Shown one piece after another: positions 9,002-17,601 of a stretch of 64,000 nt of DNA (positions are counted from its first letter, which is position 1; every line of letters begins with the position of its first letter). Below the pieces are notes generated by a model. The model worked only from the letters and a program-made list of their open reading frames with translations, was not told the DNA's origin and did not search any database. The stretch is from Bacillus infantis NRRL B-14911 (GTDB taxonomy: Bacteria > Bacillota > Bacilli > Bacillales > Cytobacillaceae): contig NC_022524.1 of assembly GCF_000473245.1 (NCBI RefSeq), forward strand, positions 2,256,501 through 2,320,500, written 5' to 3'. Position numbers and translations under genes: made by a program.

Positions 9002-9742
9002 CTAATACTTTTCTTTTAAGTGCCTGATGGCTGAATCAAGCTGAGAAAATGTTTCGATTCCTTCCAGCCTGATTCCGGCCTGTACTGACTGTACTGCAAT
9101 ATCCGGCCGTATGCCTGCAAATACAACTTCAATGCCAATCATCCTGAATCCCTGCATAAGCTTTACAAACCCTGCAGCATTGGCAAGCAATTTAATAGTA
9201 AACAGTTTAGACATATCGAGAACCAGGGCCCTGATCTGCTTTTGGCTTGCTGATTGCATGGCTTTAGCAGTAAGGTCTGCCATTTTGGCCGGTGACACAT
9301 CATATGGCAGCGCATGGAGAGAAAGCATTCCAATCTTATCATCTACAAGAATGATGTTTACTGTGCTTTCCTCGATGAAGTTTTTATATTGCTCCTCCAT
9401 CTTGTGCCGCTCTGTGATGTCTTCAAATTCAACCATAGCACCTTTTATCTGGTTATTATCGTCCTTGAGCAAGGTGGAACGCTGGCTCAATGTCAATTCG
9501 TATTTACCCCAAGTATATGGGAACACATCGTATCGGAAGTTCTTTCCCTGTTCAAGGGTGTGCTGAACGGTCCTGGTAAATTCAGGCGGATGGCCAAAAA
9601 ATTCGTCGATATTCTGCCCAAGCGCTTCTTCAGGATCTATTCCCAATATTTCCTTGCATCTTTTATTGGCTACTTTAATAGTAAAATTTTCGTCAATTGC
9701 CATGACAGCAACCGACAAATGATCCAAAACAATAGAATCCAT
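9002..9742 (-). CDS. PAS-STAS domain protein (stressosome RsbR-like sensor candidate)
   Basis: 246 soluble residues. The N-terminal PAS domain (about 1-112) has AVMAIDENFTIKVANKRCKEILG and a PAC-like end FEDITERHKMEEQ. The C-terminal STAS domain (about 125-240) ends in ALVLDMSKLFTIKLLANAAGF and GIEVVFAGIRPDIAV, resembling RsbR/RsbS and YtvA STAS domains. The STAS loop lacks an obvious phosphorylatable Ser/Thr in the usual DxSG position (DMSKLFT). The PAS domain has no LOV-type cysteine motif, so it is unlikely to be a blue-light sensor. It probably feeds into SigmaB/stress signalling, which is inference. It is transcribed alone with its own terminator. Confidence 0.75.
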   Translation of the reverse strand: MDSIVLDHLSVAVMAIDENFTIKVANKRCKEILGIDPEEALGQNIDEFFGHPPEFTRTVQHTLEQGKNFRYDVFPYTWGKYELTLSQRSTLLKDDNNQIKGAMVEFEDITERHKMEEQYKNFIEESTVNIILVDDKIGMLSLHALPYDVSPAKMADLTAKAMQSASQKQIRALVLDMSKLFTIKLLANAAGFVKLMQGFRMIGIEVVFAGIRPDIAVQSVQAGIRLEGIETFSQLDSAIRHLKEKY

Positions 9743-9921
9743 CAGTTATCTCCCTATATTTGTTAACTTCATCTTACCATAGCAGGAAAGAAAAGGAGAT
9801 AATTATTTCAGTATAAAATACTGCCGGGTTTCTTGTTTGTCAGAAGCTGATTGAACCGCACCAAAACTTAAAGAAATTACGAAGACTGTCGATTGCGTGC
9901 CCAAATGATTAAAGAGAGCAC

Positions 9922-9941
9922 AAAACAGGCGGATTCCGCCT
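9922..9941 (-). terminator. Terminator of the dioxygenase gene
   Basis: Short stem AGGCGG/CCGCCT overlapping the stop codon, then TGTTTTG on the minus strand. Confidence 0.6.
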
Positions 9942-10923
9942 ATCTTCCTGTATCAAGAGGCTTCAATTTAGCTTCTATCTCTTCTCTCCGGTCTTCAAAA
10001 TAAGGCGGCAGAGCAAGATTCTGCCCCAGCTCTTCAAATGGCTCATCACTTTCGAACCCTGGTCCGTCAGTCGCCAGCTCGAACAGAATGCCATTCGGCT
10101 CCCTGAAGTATAGTGATTTAAAATAATAGCGCTCTACAAATCCAGAGCTGGGGATTCTTTTTTCTTTCAGGAGGGCAACCCATTTATTCAGCTCTTCCTG
10201 GTTTTCAACACGGAAAGCTACATGGTGCACGCTTCCGCGGCCTGGCCTTTCCTTTGGCAAGTCATCCCGAACAATGATGTGTACCTCGGTCCCTGATCCT
10301 CCCTTTCCTGTTTCATACACATGTGCTGTATGGCCGCCAAGCGCAGATGCGGAATAAGAATCTTTCTTTCGGAAACCTAAAAGGCTGACAAGGGTATCTT
10401 CTGTCCGGCTCAGTTCGGCGACAGTCAGGAATACGGGTCCAAGACCTATGATTCCATGCTCTGCGGGAACAGGGCTTTGCTCCCAAGGGCGCCCTCCTTC
10501 TTCCCCGGTGTTCGCTTCATCAGAAATAAGTGCAAGTCTTTGATCTTCAAAGTCAGTGAAAAAAAGCATGTTTCTACCGCTGTCAGAAGTAATGGCCGTA
10601 TATTCGACCCCGTGTTCCTTAAACCGGTCCTGCCAATACTCAAGTGAGCGGTCACTCGGAACTCTTAGGGAAGTGAGGCTGATGCTGTTGGTTCCGGGGT
10701 AGGTGTGCCCTGCATTCGGTATTTCAAAAAAGGTTAAGTCAGTTCCCGGGTTTCCCCTTTCATCTGCATAAAACAAATGGTAAACAGAAGTATCATCCTG
10801 GTTCACCGTCTTCTTTACGAGCCTCATGCCTAAAGTGTCAGTGTAGAATTCATAGTTCTTTTTTGCGTTTGCTGTGATGGCAGAAACATGGTGGATGCCT
10901 TTCAATGCTAGCAAATTCATCAT
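9940..10923 (-). CDS. mhqO: MhqO-type ring-cleaving dioxygenase (VOC superfamily)
   Basis: 327-residue vicinal-oxygen-chelate protein with two glyoxalase-fold modules. It resembles B. subtilis MhqO/YdfO, which takes part in detoxifying hydroquinones and catechol-like compounds. Likely metal ligands are His in LKGIHHVSAIT (about residue 12), His in GSVHHVAFR and Glu in LFELATDGPG, the usual 2-His-1-Glu set. The chosen ATG follows AAGGAAG; an in-frame GTG two codons upstream overlaps that site. A degenerate palindrome like the MhqR operator lies 24-41 bp upstream (10947-10964), fitting induction by quinones. Confidence 0.85.
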   Translation of the reverse strand: MMNLLALKGIHHVSAITANAKKNYEFYTDTLGMRLVKKTVNQDDTSVYHLFYADERGNPGTDLTFFEIPNAGHTYPGTNSISLTSLRVPSDRSLEYWQDRFKEHGVEYTAITSDSGRNMLFFTDFEDQRLALISDEANTGEEGGRPWEQSPVPAEHGIIGLGPVFLTVAELSRTEDTLVSLLGFRKKDSYSASALGGHTAHVYETGKGGSGTEVHIIVRDDLPKERPGRGSVHHVAFRVENQEELNKWVALLKEKRIPSSGFVERYYFKSLYFREPNGILFELATDGPGFESDEPFEELGQNLALPPYFEDRREEIEAKLKPLDTGR

Positions 10924-10946
10924 ATGCACTTCCTTTTCAAGAAAAA

Positions 10947-10964
10947 ATCTTCACTTCGAGATAA
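10947..10964 (-). promoter_or_regulatory. Putative MhqR operator
   Basis: Minus strand reads TTATCTCGAAGTGAAGAT. The first half matches the remembered MhqR consensus TATCTCGAA and the second half ends in AGAT. Its place just upstream of the mhqO-like gene fits repression by a MarR-type MhqR regulator. Confidence 0.45.
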
Positions 10965-11033
10965 TTTTACTTCTTTTTCTGTTTTTATGAAACCTATATG
11001 TTTGTATAATAGACCCTGTGGAAAAATTTAATC

Positions 11034-11062
11034 TTGCATCAGCGGATGATTGGTGATATATT
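11034..11062 (+). promoter_or_regulatory. SigmaA-type promoter of a candidate small RNA
   Basis: TTGCAT, 17 bp, TATATT on the plus strand. There is no plus-strand coding gene between here and the terminator at 11152-11179. Confidence 0.5.
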
Positions 11063-11068
11063 TATTGA

Positions 11069-11179
11069 GCGATGAGCTAATTGAATAAGCCGGCGGGCGC
11101 TCCTTTATTGGAAATGCACGATGTGGCGTGCAGCCTGCCGCCTCAATACGCAAGACCCTCTGTTTCAGGGGGTCTTTTT
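11069..11179 (+). ncRNA. Candidate structured small RNA, about 110 nt
   Basis: The segment has its own promoter, its own plus-strand terminator (AAGACCC/GGGTCTT then T5) and an internal fold: an outer stem GGCGG/CCGCC enclosing GCACG-6-CGTGC. It lies between a minus-strand dioxygenase and a minus-strand helicase, so no plus-strand gene needs this terminator. It contains no credible ORF with a ribosome site. I do not recognise it as 6S, SR1, RoxS or FsrA, and the family is unknown to me. Confidence 0.5.
11152..11179 (+). terminator. Intrinsic terminator on plus strand (candidate sRNA)
   Basis: AAGACCC and GGGTCTT arms, 11-nt loop, then a T run. No T tract exists on the minus-strand side, so it does not serve the minus-strand helicase gene. 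Confidence 0.7.
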
Positions 11180-11211
11180 ATGTTTAGTTGGCTTGCATGT
11201 ACCAGGCTTTT

Positions 11212-13452
11212 TCACAGAAATTGCGATTCAACGTAGCCGGCAATGTTTTCCGATAGAAATCTGACAGCAATATATGGAGGCCTGATGCCTTCATGTCTGC
11301 AAAAAGGCATTCCCAGCCATAAGATGCTGCTGTCAATGCTGATGAAAGGAAACGGTACATCTTTTTGAACGAAAGCGGCATGCTTTAACGTCTCATGCCT
11401 TTTGTCTGAAATCAGCGTGACACTGGCTTTTCCAGTCATTCCGTTCACTATTTTTGTCCATTCTTCGTCCAATGCATGGGTGGCTGGCAGCGAAATGATG
11501 ATGGCTGATTTGGCCTGTAATAAATCATTTTCAACTTTGCCGGTTTTCCTGCTGTGAATCCATTGCAGAGCCTGGTGCTGGTTCCTGATCCATCTTCCGA
11601 TACTGGAGGGAGTAACAGCCTGATCCATCTTAAGCTGGTGTTCTGCCAGTTTCCGCCATGTTTTTCCTGTATATACTTTTTCTTTGATAAAACGGATATC
11701 CCCTACCTGTATGAATTTTCCCCTTGTCCTTGTTACGGCTACATTGATCAGCCTTTCACTGTCTTTTCCAGTCATAAGCATCCCAGCTTTTTCAAAAGGA
11801 AAGCTGTCAACGGTGTCAAAGACCATTATATCTCTTTCGCTCCCCTGGAAACGATGGACGGTTGCCGCAATAATGTCTGCAGCAGCAGCTTCAGAGCTGT
11901 ATACCTCTTCCATGAACTGTTCCATCAATGAAGCTTGAACCCTGTAAGGTGTAGCATAACCTATTGACCTGGCCCCATCCAGATATGCCTCGTGGATCAG
12001 CTGGAATGAAAGCGCAAGATGAAGAAGGTTGCTTCTGGATCCGCTGTTATTATCTTTAACTCCGTACTTTCCCATCTCAGAGCTGTCAACCATAATAGAT
12101 GCCATGTTTTTGAACGGATTTAATTTGGAAATACCTGCCCGCAGCTCGGCTGTGCCTTCAAAATCAGTCACAAGGGAATGGTAAACATGTTTATTGGTAA
12201 AAGCAGAAATATCCGGATGCATCCTCCTTTGTTCTTTCAGCAAAAACAAATGGGGATGCATCTGGCCATTCCCGACCGCAGAAGCGGCCCCTGAATGGTG
12301 GAAAATATCCTCTTTCAGCCATTTGACTGCCAGTTCGCTCCTGGAGGCGGCTATAGGCGGAAGCTGTTTGAAGTCTCCGCAAATGATGATCCTTTTACCC
12401 AGAGAGGCAGCAAAGGCAGCCTGCGGTACATAAGCCATGCTCGCTTCATCCACAATGACAAGATCAAATTGGCTTTCATAAATCGCCGGATCGCCTGCTG
12501 CCCTGGCAAGAGTGGTTCCAATGATGCCTGCATCCTTAACATATTCAATTTCCTTTTTGCGGATCTTCTCCAGAACGGCTGCGAGCTTAGTTTCAATTTC
12601 AACCAGCTTTTCAGAATCCCTTTTACTGAAAGAGCGCCCCAAATCAGATTTTAACAGCCTTTTTTCTTCCATCAGCTGAGATTTTTTATCTGCCAGATCC
12701 GGGTGGTGCTTTTCAATGAGCCTGTCGGAATGAAACAGCCCCCCTGCATGTGCTTCACTGCTGCTTCTCGTTCCATACCTGAGAATATCCCCGTCTTTGG
12801 TTTCGGATTTGCGGGACGAAAAAGAGGCAATTTCGGCCATCAGTACATCAACCGCCTGGTTGCTGTGTGATAGAACAAGCACCTTCAGTTTTTTGAAATA
12901 TTTATTAGCTGCTGTCCGGGCAAGCGTATATGTTTTCCCAGTCCCCGGGGGACCCCATACAAATGTAACCGGGTTATATTTGGATCTCAAAATAAGTTCA
13001 TGGACAGGGGATTTGGCCTTTCCTCCCGGATGGGCTGCCGGCATGGAGGGATCCATCAGTTTTTTGATCCGCAGCCTCTTCGTTTTGCTTTTTTTTATAT
13101 CATCAAGCCGCTGTATGAGCTGATCGATCAGCTCCCAGGGATCATGGTGCAGGGATGCATATTGCAGTTCCTCACCCAAATACTGGTCCGCAGAGACAAT
13201 GATATTCCGGCCTTCAGAAGACAGGATCCTTCCTTCAGCTTTTTTATGCCCCCAGCTGATTTTCACCTGTGATCCGATAGGCACATGCAGTGCAGATTCT
13301 GTCTCAAAAAAATAAACAAACCCTTCATGGCTTGATATCAGAATGCCATTGTGAAGGGGATATTTACTGCTTCCATAATTTTTCATATGCTGTATTTCTG
13401 ATTGAAGGGCCTTTTGCCATTCTGCTATATATCTTTTTGTGCTGCTCATCAT
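11212..13452 (-). CDS. SF1 (Upf1/Dna2-like) helicase with degenerate PLD-like C-terminus
   Basis: 746 residues starting at the ATG after AAAGGAAG; seven further codons are open upstream but lack a ribosome site. Helicase motifs in order: WGPPGTGKT (Walker A, about residue 167), LVLSHSNQAVD, VIVDEASMA (Walker B), GDFKQLPP, KEQRRMHP, ATVHRFQGSERD and NVAVTRTRGK. The last ~110 residues look like the PLD-type domain that follows some helicases (ISIDSSILWLGMPF), but no HKD motif is visible, so it is probably not a nuclease. It lies 107 bp after the MFS gene, with a possible promoter between them. Its role in nucleic-acid metabolism is inferred only from the family. Confidence 0.85.
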   Translation of the reverse strand: MMSSTKRYIAEWQKALQSEIQHMKNYGSSKYPLHNGILISSHEGFVYFFETESALHVPIGSQVKISWGHKKAEGRILSSEGRNIIVSADQYLGEELQYASLHHDPWELIDQLIQRLDDIKKSKTKRLRIKKLMDPSMPAAHPGGKAKSPVHELILRSKYNPVTFVWGPPGTGKTYTLARTAANKYFKKLKVLVLSHSNQAVDVLMAEIASFSSRKSETKDGDILRYGTRSSSEAHAGGLFHSDRLIEKHHPDLADKKSQLMEEKRLLKSDLGRSFSKRDSEKLVEIETKLAAVLEKIRKKEIEYVKDAGIIGTTLARAAGDPAIYESQFDLVIVDEASMAYVPQAAFAASLGKRIIICGDFKQLPPIAASRSELAVKWLKEDIFHHSGAASAVGNGQMHPHLFLLKEQRRMHPDISAFTNKHVYHSLVTDFEGTAELRAGISKLNPFKNMASIMVDSSEMGKYGVKDNNSGSRSNLLHLALSFQLIHEAYLDGARSIGYATPYRVQASLMEQFMEEVYSSEAAAADIIAATVHRFQGSERDIMVFDTVDSFPFEKAGMLMTGKDSERLINVAVTRTRGKFIQVGDIRFIKEKVYTGKTWRKLAEHQLKMDQAVTPSSIGRWIRNQHQALQWIHSRKTGKVENDLLQAKSAIIISLPATHALDEEWTKIVNGMTGKASVTLISDKRHETLKHAAFVQKDVPFPFISIDSSILWLGMPFCRHEGIRPPYIAVRFLSENIAGYVESQFL

Positions 13453-13559
13453 ATTTCTTCCTTTACTCAACAATCACCATTTGCTTCTTCTTTGGAAGAA
13501 GCGCCGGCCATATTAATGAAAGATAATATAACACGGCTATAGCCAAAAATCCAATCTGG

Positions 13560-14780
13560 TTAAGCACTCCCCGCTTCCTGCTGATTTTTTGTCCTGGCAA
13601 ATATGTATGTACGTACCATGATCAATAGCGTCATTACGATCAGGATGCCATGGAAGGATGCTGCAAGCACCGGCAGGCTGGTACTGTCAAGGACAGCTGG
13701 AGCCAGAATAAATCCGCATGCGAAACCGAGCGACTTCAGGAGCATGCCTACTCCAAATATCCTGCCCCTTATATGATTGGCCGATTTTTGGAGGATGGTT
13801 GCATGCAGGGTCGTAAAAGCTGCGTCAAAAATACCGGTTAGAAAAGCAACCAGTAATATTGCAGGGATATAGCTGCTTGATAAAAAGATGATAAACCCTG
13901 ATGACATCAGGATGGCAGAAATGAAGCACGCAAGATAAATTCTGCTGCCCCTTGCCCACCGGAGCCTCGGCAGGAGGAATGCAGACAGAATAGACCCGAT
14001 TCCCCATGTACTCCAAATCAACCCATAATAAAAGCTTTGTCTGTCAGGATTAAGGGCCTCTGCCAAAATCGGAATCCCAAGGTTATGGGAGCTTCCGGCA
14101 AAAGATCCTGCGAGGAAGACAAGGTTGACGAGCATAAGCATCGGAGCCAGCTTTAAATAGGCATAGACCTCTTTTATATCAGAGAAAATTGAAGACAGCT
14201 TCCCTTGAAGCGTCGATTGAACACCCGCTTTCCTGCCAGGTGCCGATTCCCATTTAAGCATCATCAACACAGCAGCAGACAGGAAGTAGGTAGCTGAATC
14301 GATAATCAGTGTAATATGGTAGCCTATAATATCTGTCAGGATGCCAGCGGCCAAAAATCCGGCGACCAGGCTGGCGGAAGTAAGTCTGGAAATAAGAGCA
14401 TTTGTCTCAAGCACCTTATTTTCGCCAAAGATCTGGGGGATTTCCGCATTAAAGCTGACCATAAAGCTGCTGTTGGAGAACCCAATAGCAAAGGATACGA
14501 GTATGATCATATAGGGTGATGGAAAAGAAATCAGAGACAAAATCAGAATGCCCCTTGCCAGGTCGCTGATGATCATGATCTTTCTTCTGTCGAACCGGTC
14601 TGCCAGTATGCCGGAAAAAATGCTTGAAAACACACCGCCGGCTGTCCTGAATGCCATAGCGGCAGCCATCCATCCTGTGCTCCCTGTAGCAGCATAAATG
14701 AGGACGTTGAGGACAATTGTATCCATAAAGGTGCCAAAATCTGAAAAAGCTTTTACATATAATATTACTTTTCTGTTCAT
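13560..14780 (-). CDS. Major facilitator superfamily exporter
   Basis: 406-residue integral membrane protein with about 12 predicted helices. The loop between helices 2 and 3 reads GILADRFDRRKIMIISD, the MFS signature, and the whole resembles the EntS/MFS_3 drug or siderophore exporter branch. The substrate cannot be deduced. ATG is preceded by GGAGTAAAGGA. No terminator was found after it, so read-through into the downstream helicase gene is possible. Confidence 0.85.
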   Translation of the reverse strand: MNRKVILYVKAFSDFGTFMDTIVLNVLIYAATGSTGWMAAAMAFRTAGGVFSSIFSGILADRFDRRKIMIISDLARGILILSLISFPSPYMIILVSFAIGFSNSSFMVSFNAEIPQIFGENKVLETNALISRLTSASLVAGFLAAGILTDIIGYHITLIIDSATYFLSAAVLMMLKWESAPGRKAGVQSTLQGKLSSIFSDIKEVYAYLKLAPMLMLVNLVFLAGSFAGSSHNLGIPILAEALNPDRQSFYYGLIWSTWGIGSILSAFLLPRLRWARGSRIYLACFISAILMSSGFIIFLSSSYIPAILLVAFLTGIFDAAFTTLHATILQKSANHIRGRIFGVGMLLKSLGFACGFILAPAVLDSTSLPVLAASFHGILIVMTLLIMVRTYIFARTKNQQEAGSA

Positions 14781-14856
14781 TCCTTTACTCCAGTGCGGTT
14801 TTTGTCTATTTTATCCGGTATCTGAAAGTTTCGCAATACGAAATTTTCAGGCGAAT

Positions 14857-14887
14857 AAAAGAAGTGCCCATGAAAAGCACTTCTTTT
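14857..14887 (-). terminator. Terminator of the CAP lipoprotein gene
   Basis: AAAAGAAGTGC/GCACTTCTTTT stem separating this gene from the downstream MFS gene. Confidence 0.85.
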
Positions 14888-14893
14888 CTCCTT

Positions 14894-15781
14894 CTATTTT
14901 CCAATGAACATTTGTGTCCAGTAATTACCTTCGCCTGTATGCCCTACTCCTATATGGGTGAATTTGCTGCTGAGGATATTCTTGCGGTGCCCCTCACTTT
15001 TCATCCAGGCATCGACGACTTCCTCTGCAGATCTTTGTCCCATGGCAATATTCTCACCTGCTGTTGAATACTCCACTCCAAAGTCCCGCATCATATCAAA
15101 TGGGGAGCCATAAGTTGGACTAGTATGGGAAAAGTAATTCTTGGCCTGCATATCATCTGATTTTTCCTGGGCAACCCCGCTCAGAGAGCTGTCAGATTTC
15201 AATGCAGCAAGGCCGTTCTTCGTTCTTTCTGCATTAGTCAGCTCGATGACTTTGGATTCCATATCGCTGATGCTTTGGTCAGTGTCTCCTGCCTTTTGCT
15301 GTCCCTGTTCCTCAGCGCCATTCTGCCCCTGGTCACCCTGGCCGCCAGGCGCTGTTCCCTGGCCTGCCCCATACTGAGTGCCAGGCTCCATGCCTGCTCC
15401 CTGTTCTGCTTGATTCTGTCCTGGAGCTGCCTGCTGTCCTTCCTGTCCTTGCTGCCCTCTTTCTTCACCCGTATAAAAACGGAACATGCCATTATCCTGC
15501 TGTTCACCATGCGGGAATTCTTCGCTTGGCATGCCAGTGCTGTAAGCATTCGGATCAATCGTAATAAATCCATTGTTGATTTCCTGAAGGCTTTCCATCA
15601 TTCCTTTTGACTGCTGGCTGCTGCGGTCATTTAAAAAGTTGGTCTGGCCCTGTCTGCCATTCCCGGCATTCAGTGTGTTGAGGCCGCCTTGCCTGTCATC
15701 TGCAGCATTATTAGAGGCGCAGGCAGACACCAGCATCACTGCAAAAACTGCTGGCAAAAAGCTGAATTTCATTTTGCTCAT
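14894..15781 (-). CDS. CAP/SCP-domain lipoprotein (YkwD-like)
   Basis: 295-residue exported lipoprotein. The signal peptide ends in the lipobox VSAC with Cys21. A long low-complexity Gln/Gly/Glu-rich linker (about 90-165) precedes a C-terminal CAP domain (about 175-295). The CAP domain has LTNAERTKNGLAAL, YFSHTSPTYGSPFDMM, GENIAMGQ, WMKSEGHRKNIL and YWTQMFIG. Bacterial CAP proteins are extracellular with unsettled biochemistry. ATG follows AAAAGGGG. A second CAP protein with a LysM anchor instead of a lipid lies at 48577-49200 and shares the HRKNILSS and WTQMFIG motifs. Confidence 0.88.
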   Translation of the reverse strand: MSKMKFSFLPAVFAVMLVSACASNNAADDRQGGLNTLNAGNGRQGQTNFLNDRSSQQSKGMMESLQEINNGFITIDPNAYSTGMPSEEFPHGEQQDNGMFRFYTGEERGQQGQEGQQAAPGQNQAEQGAGMEPGTQYGAGQGTAPGGQGDQGQNGAEEQGQQKAGDTDQSISDMESKVIELTNAERTKNGLAALKSDSSLSGVAQEKSDDMQAKNYFSHTSPTYGSPFDMMRDFGVEYSTAGENIAMGQRSAEEVVDAWMKSEGHRKNILSSKFTHIGVGHTGEGNYWTQMFIGK

Positions 15782-15883
15782 TCTGTTAACCCCTTTTCAT
15801 AATAATGTAACGGTCTTATTTTGCACTGCATGACCGATCTATTATGAATGGAATTATTTACAGCAGAAAAAATAATAAACCTC

Positions 15884-17155
15884 CTATTCCTGCCGCACGA
15901 CATGATAGCTGTTATAAAGGGCGAGCCAGCTTTGCGGGGCACGGAGGCTGATTTGCCAGAAAGTGGTGCCCAGTAGCTGATAACGGTCCATAAGAAGGTA
16001 TTTCTGCATATAGCTGCGGATATCATCAAACCAGACGGTATGGAGCTGCCCCTCATCGTAATAAGTAAAGAATGGTGCTGCCCTGTTGCTGTCATACTGG
16101 ATATTAGCGCCTTTTTCTATTGCCCGGTTCTGTGCCTGGAGAACTGACAGAGAGACAGTTTTGTTGTCCGGTCCGAATTTGTCATACCCGTATAAGGGCA
16201 GGGCAATCTGCAGCTTACGCGGAGGAATCTGGGTAATGGCGTACTTGACTACATCCTCCATCCATGGCAGCGGTGAAACAGGCTCAGGCGGCCCGCCGGG
16301 ATAACCGTAATCGATTGTCATGACGGCAACAATATCTGCAGCAGCACCGATTGCCTCATAATCATAGGCGCCAATGATCCTGTTTGAAGGAATATCCTCT
16401 GTTTTTGCATGGACATTGACATGAAGAATCAGATTTCCAAGGGCAAGCTTCAGCTCAGCAAGAAATCGGGAAAAGCTGTTCCTTTGCGGCGGAGGTATGA
16501 ATTCAAAATCAATGCTGACGCCGCTGTAACCCTTCTCTTTAGCCAGACTGGCAATACTGCTGACCAGATTGGCTGTATACCTTCTATTTCCCAGCACGCT
16601 TCCGGCCAGTTCCGGATCAAAGTCGCCATTCTGATAGTTGCGGATCATGAGCAGCGGGAGGATGCCCAGCTCTTTGCTTTTATTGATAACAGATGTGTCA
16701 TCAAGGAGCCTGTAGGCAGTTCCCTCTGCCCGGAATGAATAGGCAGTGATGGCAAGATAGGTAAGGAGGGGCGAAATTCCTTCCAGTATGGGGAAAAGAG
16801 CCTCAGTATTGTAAGGCAATATAAAACCAAGCGTCTGAATGCCGTATTTAAGTGGTGAAGGAATGAATATGTTCTGTCCTTGCCTAAGATTATATGGATT
16901 CAAGCCGGGATTTGCTTTAAGAATAGAATCAATTTGTGTCTGATAAAAAAGAGAAAGCCGATAAACGGTGTCTCCCTCCCTTATTATATGAGAGCGGACA
17001 GGCAGAGTGTCCAGAGGGATATACAGCGCCAGCCCGGGCACTATATCATTGGCGTCCTTCAATCCATTAAGAAGTAAGATGTCGGCTGGGGAAACAGAAT
17101 ATTCATTGGCAATCTGCCATATGGTGTCACCGTATGATACAACATGAATTCCCAT
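15884..17155 (-). CDS. ydhD: LysM-LysM-GH18 spore peptidoglycan hydrolase (YdhD-like)
   Basis: 423 residues: two N-terminal LysM modules (about 1-47 HVVSYGDTIWQIANEYSV and 52-97 HIIREGDTVYRLS) and a GH18 glycosidase domain with the active-site strand GVSIDFEF near 220. The order and length match B. subtilis YdhD and the related SleL/YaaH cortex-fragment lytic N-acetylglucosaminidases found in spores. There is no signal peptide, as usual for this group, which is assembled onto the forespore. A CATATGAT sequence upstream resembles a SigmaE -10 but lacks a well-placed -35. Sporulation expression is inference. Confidence 0.88.
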   Translation of the reverse strand: MGIHVVSYGDTIWQIANEYSVSPADILLLNGLKDANDIVPGLALYIPLDTLPVRSHIIREGDTVYRLSLFYQTQIDSILKANPGLNPYNLRQGQNIFIPSPLKYGIQTLGFILPYNTEALFPILEGISPLLTYLAITAYSFRAEGTAYRLLDDTSVINKSKELGILPLLMIRNYQNGDFDPELAGSVLGNRRYTANLVSSIASLAKEKGYSGVSIDFEFIPPPQRNSFSRFLAELKLALGNLILHVNVHAKTEDIPSNRIIGAYDYEAIGAAADIVAVMTIDYGYPGGPPEPVSPLPWMEDVVKYAITQIPPRKLQIALPLYGYDKFGPDNKTVSLSVLQAQNRAIEKGANIQYDSNRAAPFFTYYDEGQLHTVWFDDIRSYMQKYLLMDRYQLLGTTFWQISLRAPQSWLALYNSYHVVRQE

Positions 17156-17244
17156 TTCAGCACCTCAAATAGGTTTTTATACCATCATATGGATCTCCAA
17201 TGAATAATAGAATATAAGATAACATCCAGGTCTCTTTTCATAAG

Positions 17245-17274
17245 AAAAACACAGGGCTTTCGGCGCCCTGTGTT
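17245..17274 (-). terminator. Terminator after the 90-residue hypothetical gene
   Basis: AACACAGGGC/GCCCTGTGTT stem with a T5 run on the minus strand. Confidence 0.85.
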
Positions 17275-17283
17275 GATCTATTC

Positions 17284-17556
17284 CTAATTTTTGCTGTAGT
17301 CATCCGTATCCGGTGAAACCATTCCGCCCGCCCCGGAAGTGTTAACATCCGGTGCAGCGCCTTCAGGCTGGGAAGGAAGCTTATGATGTTTATATTCTTT
17401 GTTGTTTTCATCTGCCAAAGGTGTCTGGCTGTGATCTTTCTCATCTATAGAAAGAATCTCGAACTCAGTCCCCTGCAAGTATCCTTCCAGCTTTGTCCTC
17501 ATATCATCTCTATCTATCTTTCCTTCAAAGCGCAGCTCTGCATTAACAGTTATCAT
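17284..17556 (-). CDS. Small conserved-looking hypothetical protein
   Basis: 90 residues, starting at an ATG with AAAGGA 11 nt upstream and ending in a clear terminator. The first half looks structured (ITVNAELRFEGKIDRDDMRTKLEGYLQG), possibly an alpha/beta fold. The second half is hydrophilic and disordered, rich in Pro, Gly and Asp. I do not recognise the family. Coding reality is supported by the ribosome site, the terminator and the uninterrupted frame. Confidence 0.6.
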   Translation of the reverse strand: MITVNAELRFEGKIDRDDMRTKLEGYLQGTEFEILSIDEKDHSQTPLADENNKEYKHHKLPSQPEGAAPDVNTSGAGGMVSPDTDDYSKN

Positions 17557-17601
17557 GAACGATCCGTCCTTTCGTTAATTAAGTTATTTTTGCTTAATTT
17601 A

